From: an uncultured Alphaproteobacteria bacterium
GTDB taxonomy: Bacteria; Pseudomonadota; Alphaproteobacteria; Rs-D84
Reading direction: 5' to 3'
Length of the DNA: 64,000 nucleotides
NCBI GenBank assembly: GCA_937903135.1
Contig: CALDAH010000016.1
Location: forward strand, 7,883 to 71,882
A program made the position numbers and the translations under genes. The notes under the pieces were generated by a model. The model was not told the origin of the DNA, made no database searches, and saw only the letters and a list, made by a program, of their open reading frames with translations. This document shows, piece by piece, positions 51,836 through 60,343 of this stretch. Positions within the stretch are counted from its first letter, which is position 1. Every line of letters starts with the position of its first letter.

Positions 51836-52086
51836 TATAAACCGCCATCGGGGGTTGGGCAATGTATGCTGCGCGGGGGCAAAAGCAACATCCCGCGGGA
51901 TTTCCGTGGGATGTGTCATATTCCTGGCCGGCACGAAGGGATTGTATATTCCCACCGCTGTTGCGGCGGGCCTCTTTCGCTACGTACGGCTCAAACTTCG
52001 TCATTGAACTGTCTCGTTTTCGCCAACTGACGCCCCGAACCTGCAACTTGCGTTGCAAATGTTTCGTCCACGCTTCTTCCGGGATA
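51836..52086. other. Intergenic region without a supported gene
   Basis: About 250 bp, more GC-rich than the flanking gaps. ORFs on both strands cross it but lack starts with ribosome-binding sites, family motifs or coding-like composition. It contains CATCCCGCGGGATTTCCGTGGGATG (overlapping inverted repeats) and a partial tRNA-Ser copy. It may be remnant sequence of an inserted element. Confidence 0.5.
51922..51943 (-). repeat. Partial copy of the tRNA-Ser(GGA) 3' end
   Basis: A 22-nt stretch matches 52116-52137 (the tRNA-Ser 3' end plus the first bases after CCA) at 19 of 22 positions, including TCCTGGC and ACGAAGGGATT. The copies lie 194 bp apart in the same orientation, as an integration site or a decayed tRNA fragment would. 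Confidence 0.45.
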
Positions 52087-52113
52087 AAAAACGCCCCATA
52101 TGGGGCATTTTTT
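52087..52113. terminator. Bidirectional terminator next to tRNA-Ser
   Basis: GCCCC ATAT GGGGC core with A-rich sequence on the left and T7 on the right, so it can act on both strands; on the minus strand it would end the tRNA-Ser transcript. Confidence 0.8.
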
Positions 52114-52118
52114 TATCC

Positions 52119-52209
52119 TGGCGGAGACGAAGGGATTCGAACCCTTGATACCGTTGACGGTATACTACATTTCCAATGTAGCGCACTAGACCAACTATGC
52201 GACGTCTCC
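52119..52209 (-). tRNA. tRNA-Ser (anticodon GGA)
   Basis: Minus strand: acceptor GGAGACG / CGTCTCC, anticodon stem-loop CTACATTGGAAATGTAG, long variable arm (TATACCGTCAACGGTATC), T-arm AAGGGTTCGAATCCCTT, discriminator G and encoded CCA. 91 nt, class II. It lies just downstream of rpoZ on the same strand (6 bp), so they may share a transcript. Confidence 0.95.
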
Positions 52210-52215
52210 GAATTT

Positions 52216-52584
52216 TTATTCCGCGTCCGCCGATGCGTCATCTGCATCTTCTGCGACAGGTTCATCCGCCGCCAATGCATTTTCCAATTCCGCATCAATT
52301 TCACGTAATAACGGATCTTCTGCACCGATTTCTAATGATTCTTCGCCAGATTCTGTTATCGGGTTTTCTTTATACGACTGAACAAATTCGTGACGAACCG
52401 CATCAACATCCAATTTACCACTGGCAATTTCACGTAACGCAACAACCGTTAACTTATCTTTACCTTTTTCTACGACCGCTTCTGCACCACCGTTTAGGTC
52501 GCGAACACGCTGAGATGCCAGCATCCCTAGCTCATAACGGCTTTCTACAAATGGTAATGTATCTGAATTTGTTGTACGGGCCAT
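52216..52584 (-). CDS. rpoZ: DNA-directed RNA polymerase subunit omega
   Basis: 122 residues from MARTTNSD, preceded by AAGGA at 7 nt; the longer frame to 52608 is not needed. The omega core is ESRYELGMLASQRVRDLNGGAE ... TVVALREIASGKLD. The C-terminal ~55 residues are an acidic Ala/Asp/Glu-rich tail, longer than E. coli omega (91). Omega aids assembly of beta'. The -10 of the divergent mtaB promoter lies 37 bp upstream of the rpoZ start. Confidence 0.92.
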   Translation of the reverse strand: MARTTNSDTLPFVESRYELGMLASQRVRDLNGGAEAVVEKGKDKLTVVALREIASGKLDVDAVRHEFVQSYKENPITESGEESLEIGAEDPLLREIDAELENALAADEPVAEDADDASADAE

Positions 52585-52598
52585 CATAAAATCCTTTG

Positions 52599-52626
52599 TT
52601 GAAATCATTTTTAACCCCGATATAAT
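52599..52626 (+). promoter_or_regulatory. Promoter of mtaB, nearly leaderless
   Basis: TTGAAA at 52599-52604, 16-bp spacer, consensus TATAAT at 52621-52626, ending 9 nt before the ATG at 52636. Confidence 0.7.
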
Positions 52627-52635
52627 GCCTTATGG

Positions 52636-53883
52636 ATGGTAAAAATGCAAGCAGAAAATAATAAAAACAATATTAAAACGCTTTCTATGGGCTGTCGGCT
52701 GAATGCGTTGGAATCGGAAAAGATTCAAAAAATGCTATCGGGCCATATTAATACAGCGATTATAGTTAATACATGCGCCGTTACAGCCGAAGCCGAACGG
52801 CAATCCGGTCAATCCATCCGACGTATCGCCCGGGAAAATCCAAACGCCCCGATATTCGTAACAGGATGCGCGGCAACACGCAATCCGGTGCTTTTTGGTC
52901 AGATTCCAAATACTTTTGTTATTCATAACCGGGATAAAATGAATATATCTGCGTATATTACCGCGATGCAGAATTCGCCGTGCGGCATCACAAATCCGAT
53001 GATTGAAAAGTTTAATAATACCGATACAGTTCTGTCAAAGCGTTTTGTTCAGGTTCAAAATGGTTGTAACCATAAATGCGCATATTGCGTAACGCGTCTG
53101 TTGCGTGGGCCGGGGGTATCGTTTGAATATAATGATATTTTATCCGACGTTCGCGATGCCGTAAAATCCGGGTTTTACGAGATTGTCCTGACCGGGGTTG
53201 ATATTGCCAGCTATGCACGTGATGGGATGCTGATATCGGACGTTTGCAAGTGCCTGCTGCGCGACGTGCCGGAAATTCAACGCCTGCGCCTGTCATCAAT
53301 GGATCCGGCATCGCCCGAGATTTTTAAGATAATAGATCTAATGCACAGCGATGCGCGTATGATGCCGCATATGCACCTGTCTATGCAATCGGGGTCGGAT
53401 ACGGTTCTGGGTGCGATGGGGCGGCGACACAATGGCGAAACCGTTCGTCGCATCGTCCGTGCCGCCGGTGAAAATATAACGTTTAGCTGGGATATAATCT
53501 GTGGATTCCCGGGCGAAAGCGACCAGCTGTTCGCCGAAACTTTGGCCCTGGTGCGTGATACACGCCCGATTAAGATTCATGCGTTTCCATTTTCGCCCCG
53601 CCCCGGAACGCCGGCCGCCGATATGCCCGGTCAAAACGATCGTTCCGTATCCAAGCACCGCGGGCACGAGATTACGGGCATTGCCGATGAAAACATGTCG
53701 GATTTTATGAATCGCTGCGTTAACGCCACGGCCCAGATACTGGTTGAGGAAAATAATATCGCCCGTGATCCACACGATATTCCGGTAAAAATCACTGGTG
53801 ATAAAATCGCCGCTAAAACGATCTGTGATGTTTATATCAGCGGCATTGAAAATAACATGTTCATCGGGCATATTGTGAAATAG
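52636..53883 (+). CDS. mtaB: tRNA t6A37 methylthiotransferase MtaB
   Basis: 415 residues. UPF0004 domain with three cluster Cys (MGCRLNALES, VNTCAVTAEAERQS, VTGCAATRNP) followed by the radical-SAM motif NGCNHKCAYCVTRLLRGPG and a C-terminal segment. GCRLNALES in place of the MiaB GCQMN-type sequence marks the MtaB branch, which adds a methylthio group to t6A37. It therefore acts after TsaB/TsaD, both in this window. A TRAM-like tail is present but short. ATG 52645 is an alternative start. Confidence 0.93.
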   Translation: MVKMQAENNKNNIKTLSMGCRLNALESEKIQKMLSGHINTAIIVNTCAVTAEAERQSGQSIRRIARENPNAPIFVTGCAATRNPVLFGQIPNTFVIHNRDKMNISAYITAMQNSPCGITNPMIEKFNNTDTVLSKRFVQVQNGCNHKCAYCVTRLLRGPGVSFEYNDILSDVRDAVKSGFYEIVLTGVDIASYARDGMLISDVCKCLLRDVPEIQRLRLSSMDPASPEIFKIIDLMHSDARMMPHMHLSMQSGSDTVLGAMGRRHNGETVRRIVRAAGENITFSWDIICGFPGESDQLFAETLALVRDTRPIKIHAFPFSPRPGTPAADMPGQNDRSVSKHRGHEITGIADENMSDFMNRCVNATAQILVEENNIARDPHDIPVKITGDKIAAKTICDVYISGIENNMFIGHIVK

Positions 53884-53937
53884 CAATATAAAATACTGCG
53901 CTGATTACAACGGGGTATTTTTTATGTAAAAAATATA

Positions 53938-53966
53938 TTGGCAATCGGGATTTATATTGCTATTAT
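53938..53966 (+). promoter_or_regulatory. Promoter giving a predicted leaderless dacA mRNA
   Basis: TTGGCA at 53938-53943, 17-bp spacer, TATTAT at 53961-53966, ending 9 nt before the ATG. Confidence 0.65.
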
Positions 53967-53975
53967 CTTTATGCT

Positions 53976-55154
53976 ATGAAAAAGAAAATATTTACCCTGC
54001 TATTATTAATAATTACAACGTCGGCGCATGCTGATTTTTCCACCCGGGCGCGTTCGGCATTCTTGGTTGACTATGATTCCGGTGCGGAAATTGTTGCGAA
54101 AAACGCGGATACATTAATGCCGCCATCGTCAATGATTAAGCTAATGACACTGGCCGTATTGTTTGACGAGATTAAGGCCGGACGTTTAACGATGGATGAC
54201 CGACTGCCGGTTAGTGAAAATGCCGACTATAACGATCCTAAATGGTATCCGGCCAGCAAGATTTGCCTGATCGCGGGTCAAACGCTGTCTGTGCGTGATG
54301 CGATTCTGGGACTGATTGTTTTATCGGGCGGCGACGCGTCGGTGGTTGTTGCGGAAAAACTTGCCGGGTCCGAGATTGCGTTTACCGATCTAATGACGAA
54401 AAAGGCGCGATCTATTGGAATGCCAAAATCCACATTTGGGAATGCGAGTGGCCTGCCCGATCCGAATAATTTAATGACCAGTCGCGAACTGGCAACACTT
54501 GCGTCGCACGTTATATCTGAATTTCCGGATATTTACCCGATGTTTGCGACAAAACGCTTTGAATTCGGGGAACATAAAACCGATTGGTGTCGCGATTGGG
54601 GGCGAACCCATACGGTTAACTATAACAAACTGCTATTTATTATGCCGGGCGCAGATGGTTTAAAGACCGGCCATACCGACGACGGCGGATACGGCATGGT
54701 CGCAAGCAGCGTTGTTGGCGGACGCCGACTGGTTGCGGTATTAAACGGCTTTAACGGCAAGGGTCACGATGCCCTGGCGGCCGAGATGAAAAAATTATTA
54801 AACCACGGGTATGCGACCACTACTAATAAGGTTTTCTATCGTCCGGGCGATAAAATTGCCAAGATTCCGGTATGGTACGGGCGCGTACCGTTCGCGATTG
54901 CAACAATTGAAAAACCGTTTGCGGTAACACTGCCGAAATCGGCGGGGCTGGCCGGGATTCGTGTTCTGGCGCGGTATGACGATCCGGTTCGCGCACCGGT
55001 TAATGCGGGTGATACAATCGGGGAAATTATTGCCGAACAAAACGGACGCGTTATTGCACGCGCACCGCTGATTGCAAAGGAACGGGTGGCCAAGACTCAA
55101 TTCTTTGGCCGCGTGATTAAAAACATAAAAGTAATATTCGGGGGACGCGGATAA
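53976..55154 (+). CDS. dacA: D-alanyl-D-alanine carboxypeptidase (PBP5/DacA family)
   Basis: 392 residues. Signal peptide 1-19 (ending in SAHA). Active-site SxxK is SSMIK (Ser52, Lys55) and the third motif is KTG (230-232). The second motif, normally Ser-x-Asn, reads SGGD (Ser117-Gly-Gly-Asp), so the conserved Asn is Gly. The C-terminal beta domain (AGIRVLARYDDPVRAPVNAGDTIGEI) is followed by a basic amphipathic tail typical of membrane attachment. It trims the terminal D-Ala of stem peptides in the periplasm. The stop overlaps the holB start (TAATG). Confidence 0.92.
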   Translation: MKKKIFTLLLLIITTSAHADFSTRARSAFLVDYDSGAEIVAKNADTLMPPSSMIKLMTLAVLFDEIKAGRLTMDDRLPVSENADYNDPKWYPASKICLIAGQTLSVRDAILGLIVLSGGDASVVVAEKLAGSEIAFTDLMTKKARSIGMPKSTFGNASGLPDPNNLMTSRELATLASHVISEFPDIYPMFATKRFEFGEHKTDWCRDWGRTHTVNYNKLLFIMPGADGLKTGHTDDGGYGMVASSVVGGRRLVAVLNGFNGKGHDALAAEMKKLLNHGYATTTNKVFYRPGDKIAKIPVWYGRVPFAIATIEKPFAVTLPKSAGLAGIRVLARYDDPVRAPVNAGDTIGEIIAEQNGRVIARAPLIAKERVAKTQFFGRVIKNIKVIFGGRG

Positions 55155-56056
55155 TGGCAGCGCGAAAGCAGGCAAATTCATATAATTTCCCTGACCCGAT
55201 AGATAACGATACACTAATCGGCCATGCGGATACCATCGGGACGTTTATGAACGCATGGGAAATGCGCGATACACACCCGGTTCACCCCGTATGGATGCTG
55301 ACCGGCCCACGTGGAATTGGCAAGGCAACACTGGCATATAAAATCGCCCGAAATGTTTACGGGAATGTCGGCGATTTCTTTATAATTGATTTGGCCCGAA
55401 ATATTGACAAGGATGGAAAATCCAAACCCGACGGCAAGGTTATATCCGTATACACCATCCGGGCAATGATCGAACGGATGCAGATGTCATCTATGTCGGG
55501 CGAATGGCGCGTTGTTTTAATTGATTCCATTGACGAGCTGAATACCGCCGCATCCAATGCAATATTAAAACTGCTGGAAGAACCGCCGGCAAAAACACTG
55601 TTTTTATTAATTGTTCATCAGCTGGCGAATGTTTTACCGACCGTTCGTTCCCGTGCCCGCGTTGAAAAAATGCGACCGCTGACGATTTCAAACCTGCGCG
55701 ATCTGTGTGCAAAATTTATCCCGGACGAAGATATCAGCACCGATACACTGCGACTGGCGAATGGCAGTTTCGGTAAAATCGCTAACTTAAAAAAATCCGG
55801 CGGCGATCAGATTTATGCAGAACTAATCGCGTTATTACAAAACGACCGCAGTACGCAATCCGATATAATGGCAATGGCGAAAAAGATTGCCCCATGCCCT
55901 GAATTGCACGGGATACTGCTGGATGCGATCGCGTCATTTGGGATTGCAGAAATCTATCCGATGGCCACGCACGCAATTGCGGATATAAATACCGTATACC
56001 TTGAACCGGAAATTGCGATATTTAAAATTATCAACGAAATAAAAAAATGTTTATAG
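55154..56056 (+). CDS. holB: DNA polymerase III subunit delta'
   Basis: 300 residues. Clamp-loader AAA+ fold: MLTGPRGIGKATLAYKIAR (P-loop), VVLIDSIDELNTAASNAILKLLEEPP (Walker B region and sensor). FLLIVHQLANVLPTVRSRARVEKM corresponds to the SRC-containing segment; here it reads SRAR, so the SRC Cys is Ala. The zinc module of E. coli delta' (four Cys near residue 50-65) is absent. It lies in the dacA-holB-tatD-smpB operon with short overlaps. Confidence 0.9.
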   Translation: MAARKQANSYNFPDPIDNDTLIGHADTIGTFMNAWEMRDTHPVHPVWMLTGPRGIGKATLAYKIARNVYGNVGDFFIIDLARNIDKDGKSKPDGKVISVYTIRAMIERMQMSSMSGEWRVVLIDSIDELNTAASNAILKLLEEPPAKTLFLLIVHQLANVLPTVRSRARVEKMRPLTISNLRDLCAKFIPDEDISTDTLRLANGSFGKIANLKKSGGDQIYAELIALLQNDRSTQSDIMAMAKKIAPCPELHGILLDAIASFGIAEIYPMATHAIADINTVYLEPEIAIFKIINEIKKCL

Positions 56057-56814
56057 ACACACACTGTCATTTAACCGACAATTTTCGCGCGGGGGACATA
56101 GACGCCGTTTTATCACGCGCCCGGGATACGGGCGTCGGCACAATAATATGCCCGACCGCCGACCCGGCCGATATCCCCACCGCATTAGAGATATCACAAA
56201 AATACGACAATATATTTAATACAATCGGCATTCACCCGGAATACGCCGGGACTGATATTAATCCGGTGGACCATATCACAGATGCGATATTGCAAAATCC
56301 GCGTGTTGTTGGTATTGGCGAAATCGGACTGGACTATCACTATGGGTGCGATAATCGCGATGCCCAGATTAAGTTGTTTGAATCACAGCTGGAAATTGCG
56401 ACCCGCGCCGGACTGCCGGTGGCGATTCACACGCGCGATGCAGATGATGATACGGCGGCGATTTTATCACACGCCAATGTTCGCGGGGTTATGCATTGCT
56501 ATACCAGCTCGTGGGAATTGGCGCGAAAAATGCTGGATCGCGGATTTTATTTTTCAGCCAGCGGTATTTTAACATTTAAAAACGCAGACGCCATTCGCGA
56601 TATTTTTGCAAAAATCCCAAATGACCGAATAGTTATTGAAACCGACAGCCCGTATTGTGCCCCCGTTCCACATCGCGGGACGACGTGTGAACCGGCGTTT
56701 GTGGCGGATACCGCACGCGTTTTGGCCACGGTAAAAGGCTTGCAATTAACCGAACTTGCGGATATACTATTGGACAACACACAAAAACTATACCCAAAAT
56801 GTCACGTCAATTAA
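56047..56814 (+). CDS. tatD: TatD family metal-dependent hydrolase
   Basis: 255 residues. Starts FIDTHCHLTDNF (HxH metal motif), then TIGIHPEYA, VGIGEIGLDYHYG, LPVAIHTRDADDDT, GVMHCYTSSWELA and IVIETDSPYCAP, all TatD landmarks. TatD enzymes are Mg-dependent 3'-5' exonucleases or hydrolases. It overlaps holB by 10 nt, the holB-tatD order being common. Confidence 0.95.
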   Translation: MFIDTHCHLTDNFRAGDIDAVLSRARDTGVGTIICPTADPADIPTALEISQKYDNIFNTIGIHPEYAGTDINPVDHITDAILQNPRVVGIGEIGLDYHYGCDNRDAQIKLFESQLEIATRAGLPVAIHTRDADDDTAAILSHANVRGVMHCYTSSWELARKMLDRGFYFSASGILTFKNADAIRDIFAKIPNDRIVIETDSPYCAPVPHRGTTCEPAFVADTARVLATVKGLQLTELADILLDNTQKLYPKCHVN

Positions 56815-57269
56815 TAAAATCAGGTCAGGTTTCAGAAAACCGCAAAGCGCGGTTTTCATACTCTATTGATGATACAATAGAGGCCGGCATATCCCTTACC
56901 GGGGCCGAGATTAAATCAATCCGATACGGGCTGGTTACGATCATTGACGGTTTTGTTCAGCGTCGTGGCAATAACCTGTTTCTATCGGGGGTTGAAATTC
57001 AGCGTCTGCCGACAGCGGCGCGATATGTAAACTTTGACGAACGACGCCCGCGCCAGCTGTTATTACACCGGGCACAGATTAATCGTATGATCGGAAAATT
57101 ACAGGAAAAAGGTGCAACGATCGTCCCGTTAAAGCTATACTTTAACAATCGCGGAAAACTAAAAGTACTGCTGGGAATCGGATATGGTAAAAACACCGTT
57201 GATAAACGCGAAACCATTAAGCAACGCGAGTGGAATAAAAACAAGGCAAGAATACTAAAAGGACATTAA
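56799..57269 (+). CDS. smpB: SsrA-binding protein SmpB
   Basis: 156 residues. Contains NRKARFSYSIDDTIEAGISLTGAEIKSIR, VDGFV-type IIDGFVQRRGNNLFL, and the C-terminal LLGIGYGKNTVDKRETIKQREWNK with the basic tail that enters the ribosomal mRNA channel. SmpB delivers tmRNA to stalled ribosomes; the tmRNA gene is at 31240 in this window. It overlaps tatD by 16 nt. Confidence 0.96.
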   Translation: MSRQLIKSGQVSENRKARFSYSIDDTIEAGISLTGAEIKSIRYGLVTIIDGFVQRRGNNLFLSGVEIQRLPTAARYVNFDERRPRQLLLHRAQINRMIGKLQEKGATIVPLKLYFNNRGKLKVLLGIGYGKNTVDKRETIKQREWNKNKARILKGH

Positions 57270-57270
57270 A

Positions 57271-57558
57271 ATGAATTTAGTACAAGAATATGATTATAAT
57301 CGCGCATTATTTATGATTGCAAATTTTGAAACGATACACCCGTCCCGGGATGGTAAATTTAATTATAACTTAATATCACAGATTAAACACGCGACCGATC
57401 TGATATATATTTATAAAAACCAGTCCCAGAAAAATTGCGGAAATTGCATTCTACACAACGCGATGGTTGCAAAGCATAAAAAAGCCATTGATGAATTTTT
57501 TACTCTGCGCGATCAAATTGCCCAGACAAAATTTAATAGATATATTTATCAGCATTAA
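57271..57558 (+). CDS. Hypothetical protein after smpB
   Basis: 95 residues, not recognised. The ATG lies 1 nt after the smpB stop, with AAAAGGAC inside smpB serving as ribosome-binding site. Helical, with one CxxC (KNCGNCILHNAMVAKHKKAIDEFF) and many Tyr, Asn and Ile. No signal peptide. Closed by a strong terminator as last gene of the dacA-smpB operon. Confidence 0.7.
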   Translation: MNLVQEYDYNRALFMIANFETIHPSRDGKFNYNLISQIKHATDLIYIYKNQSQKNCGNCILHNAMVAKHKKAIDEFFTLRDQIAQTKFNRYIYQH

Positions 57559-57560
57559 AA

Positions 57561-57584
57561 AATCCCCGATTGGGGATTTTTTTT
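57561..57584. terminator. Shared terminator of two convergent operons
   Basis: AATCCCC GATT GGGGATT followed by T8 on the plus strand; the A run to its left provides a T tail for the minus-strand unit. Confidence 0.88.
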
Positions 57585-58245
57585 ATCTGCTGTATGATAT
57601 CACGGGCTTTATCGCGGCGCGAAACTGATCGGATTTTCGGATTAAATATAAAAATCCGTCAAATGAATCCGACAATGTACGCTGGCGATTCCCAATGCAC
57701 ATCGGTGTTGATTTAATAAAGCCATCGGTTAGTTTATCGCGATAAATAACCGCCCCTATTGTTGTATCGCCGTCTGGGGTCGCATATATCCCATTTTTAA
57801 CAGAATACAGCTCCGGTATATTATATCCCGGACGGATTTGCCACATTAGCAATGCCGCCGGGGAAACGCCTTTGAAATTCGGGTCACGAATAATGGTTTC
57901 TTTTGCGTCCAGGATATATGACAGTGTAAAACAATTAGAAAGCTCTGGGGCGACATAGTTTTTCGCCCCCGGTAAAAAATACACCCCTGTGTGATGTTCC
58001 ATTACCTGCGGGCCGTATAAATCACGAACAACAAATCCCGTAATCGGATCTGACGCCAATGCCGGATAGCATGATTTCAGTTTATATTCAGGCCGCACCA
58101 CAGCAGATGAATCGCCCCGATCCGCGTTGTCCGTATTTGGTTTATCCGTTATAACCGCATGGGATAAAATATCATTAATCTTGGCCATGCGGCGCTTTAA
58201 ATCCTGAAATTCTTTGCTGGTTAATTGATATTTATCTGTTTTCAT
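57583..58245 (-). CDS. Hypothetical protein downstream of alaS
   Basis: 220 residues from MKTDKYQLTSKEF, preceded by AAAGGA; the frame is open for 20 codons upstream, into alaS. Not recognised. A helical N-terminal segment (SKEFQDLKRRMAKINDILS) and a low-complexity linker lead to a beta-rich globular part (GFVVRDLYGPQVMEHHTGVYFLPGAKNYVAPELSN and TPDGDTTIGAVIYRDKL). No signal peptide or membrane segment. Co-transcribed with alaS. Confidence 0.7.
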   Translation of the reverse strand: MKTDKYQLTSKEFQDLKRRMAKINDILSHAVITDKPNTDNADRGDSSAVVRPEYKLKSCYPALASDPITGFVVRDLYGPQVMEHHTGVYFLPGAKNYVAPELSNCFTLSYILDAKETIIRDPNFKGVSPAALLMWQIRPGYNIPELYSVKNGIYATPDGDTTIGAVIYRDKLTDGFIKSTPMCIGNRQRTLSDSFDGFLYLIRKSDQFRAAIKPVISYSR

Positions 58246-58275
58246 GCCTGATCCTTTTTTTAATTCGGACGGCAT

Positions 58276-58295
58276 GGCGGAATTATTATTCCGCC
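58276..58295 (-). repeat. Perfect hairpin overlapping the alaS stop codon
   Basis: GGCGGAAT TATT ATTCCGCC, 8-bp stem with a 4-nt loop. It spans the alaS stop codon and lacks a T tail, so it is not a typical terminator. Confidence 0.6.
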
Positions 58296-60343
58296 AATGT
58301 TCCAACCGACATCGTTATACGACGAATTCCACTGCTAATGGATTTTTCTTTATTAACCTTGGCCTTTATTATTTCGCCCGTATGATGAACGTGCGTTCCA
58401 CCGCATAGCTCGCACGATACGTCGCCGGCCGTAATAACCTTAACCCGGTCGCCATATTTTTCGCCGAACAGCGCCATCGCGCCACGCGCATGTGCCGCAT
58501 CCAGCGACATTTCCGCATGATCAACGGGCATATTGGCCGCAATCCATTTGTTTACCAGATCCTCAACCGCTTGTTTTTCATCCGCGGTCATTGCACGGCC
58601 AAAGCTGAAATCAAAACGGACCGAATCCGGTGATACCTTTGACCCGCGCTGGGCAACATCTTCGTTTAAAACCTGCTGCAGTGCGGCCTGAAGCAGATGC
58701 GTCGCCGTATGGGCACGCGTCGTCTGTTCGCGCATAGCATCGTTAATTACCGGCGTTACAACATCACCTATGCTTATGTCGGCATTTAGGCGACCCTTGT
58801 GAATAACAATGTTGTCAACACGTGCGGCCTCGGATACGGTCATAACCGCCGTGGCATCGCGCATCAGTTCGCCCGCGTCCCCGACCTGGCCACCCTGGGT
58901 GCCATAAAACACAGTTTTATCCAGTGCGATTTCAACATCGTCCCCTGCCCCGGCCGTGGTTACAAATTCACCATCGCGCAGTATCGCCAAAACGGTTGAC
59001 TGCATATCACGCGTCGGCGCGTATTTTGACGTGTCATCTGTCGCCGGCAGCTGGCCCTGGGATTCCCATAGCGTGCGCGTACCCTTGGTATTGGCGCGAC
59101 TGCGTTCCTTTTGTTCGGCCATGGATTTTTCAAAACCTGCGACATCAACGGCTATATTTCTGTCGCGCAGAATCATTTGCGTTAAATCCAGCGGGAATCC
59201 GTATGTATCAAATAACTTAAACGCAACGTCGCCCGGTAATACGTTATTATTTATTTTAGGTAATTCGTTTTCCAATAACTTCATACCGTTTTGCAGCATG
59301 TCCGCGAATGAGTTTTCTTCGTTTTGAATAATCTCAACCACGCGCGACTGTTCACGTGCCAATTCCGGGTATGCCGCCCCCATTTCGGTAATCAACGCCG
59401 GATACAGACGGGACAACAATGAGCCTTTGTGTCCCAATATCTGGCCGTGGCGCATTGCGCGACGCAGAATACGACGAATAACATAACCGCGATCGGTATT
59501 GCTGGGGATTACGCCATCTGCGATTGAAAATCCCACCGCACGCAGGTGGTCGGCAATAACCTTAAATGACGAAAAGTTTTCCGTTGTTTTTTTAACCCCA
59601 ACGATATCTTCGGTTGCATGGATTAGATTTTGAAACAAATCAGTATCAAAGTTATCACGTTTCCCCTGCAGCATCGCCGCCCAGCGTTCCAGGCCACCGC
59701 CCGTATCCACGTTTTGTTTCGGCAGCGGGGTTAAATTCCCGTTTGCATCACGATCGTATTGCATAAATACGTCGTTCCAGATTTCTACCCAGCGGTTATC
59801 TTCGTCCGCGATATCGTCGCCGAAATCATAAAACATTTCCGTACACGGACCGCACGGGCCGGTATCACCGGCGGACCACCAGTTGTCTTTGTCGCCCAGG
59901 CGAATTGCTTCTTTGCCGGCGATTTTACGCCACAGTTCCGTGGATTCATCGTCCGATATATGTGTCGTTACGCGAATTTTATCGGGATCTAGTCCCAGTA
60001 CCCGGGTCAGCATTTCCCATGACATTTCAATTGCACCCGCCTTGAAATAATCGCCGAACGACCAGTTGCCCAGCATTTCAAAGAAAGTATGGTGACGACC
60101 GTCAAATCCAACCTCGTCTAAATCATTATGTTTACCGCCGGCGCGAATACATTTCTGAACGTCCGCCACACGTGGTGCGAATGCGGCCTCGGTCCCTTGT
60201 AATATACCCTTCCATGGGACCATACCGGCGACGGTAAATAACAGCGTCGGGTCATTCGGTATCAGCGATGCAGACGGGACAATTTTATGCCCGCGAGATT
60301 CAAAATAATCTAAAAACTGTTTACGAATTGAATTATAATCCAT
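58286..60343 (-). CDS. alaS: Alanyl-tRNA synthetase lacking the C-Ala domain
   Basis: 685 residues against ~875 in E. coli. The catalytic domain is complete (SIRKQFLDYFESRGHKIVPS, GMVPWKGILQG, AGGKHNDLDEVGFDGRHHTFFEMLGN, WSAGDTGPCGPCTEM), as are the tRNA-recognition helices and the editing domain with Zn ligands (AHTATHLLQAAL and CELCGGTHVHHTG). The protein ends about 25 residues after the CGGTH motif (GIRRITMSVGTLAE), so the C-terminal DHHA1/C-Ala part that binds the tRNA elbow is absent. No downstream ORF supplies it. AAGGAAAA precedes the ATG. Confidence 0.95.
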   Translation of the reverse strand: MDYNSIRKQFLDYFESRGHKIVPSASLIPNDPTLLFTVAGMVPWKGILQGTEAAFAPRVADVQKCIRAGGKHNDLDEVGFDGRHHTFFEMLGNWSFGDYFKAGAIEMSWEMLTRVLGLDPDKIRVTTHISDDESTELWRKIAGKEAIRLGDKDNWWSAGDTGPCGPCTEMFYDFGDDIADEDNRWVEIWNDVFMQYDRDANGNLTPLPKQNVDTGGGLERWAAMLQGKRDNFDTDLFQNLIHATEDIVGVKKTTENFSSFKVIADHLRAVGFSIADGVIPSNTDRGYVIRRILRRAMRHGQILGHKGSLLSRLYPALITEMGAAYPELAREQSRVVEIIQNEENSFADMLQNGMKLLENELPKINNNVLPGDVAFKLFDTYGFPLDLTQMILRDRNIAVDVAGFEKSMAEQKERSRANTKGTRTLWESQGQLPATDDTSKYAPTRDMQSTVLAILRDGEFVTTAGAGDDVEIALDKTVFYGTQGGQVGDAGELMRDATAVMTVSEAARVDNIVIHKGRLNADISIGDVVTPVINDAMREQTTRAHTATHLLQAALQQVLNEDVAQRGSKVSPDSVRFDFSFGRAMTADEKQAVEDLVNKWIAANMPVDHAEMSLDAAHARGAMALFGEKYGDRVKVITAGDVSCELCGGTHVHHTGEIIKAKVNKEKSISSGIRRITMSVGTLAE

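Noticed and set aside
51862..52308. 148-residue + strand ORF between the lysozyme and rpoZ
   Set aside because: Runs through a terminator and the tRNA-Ser gene; no ribosome-binding site or motif.
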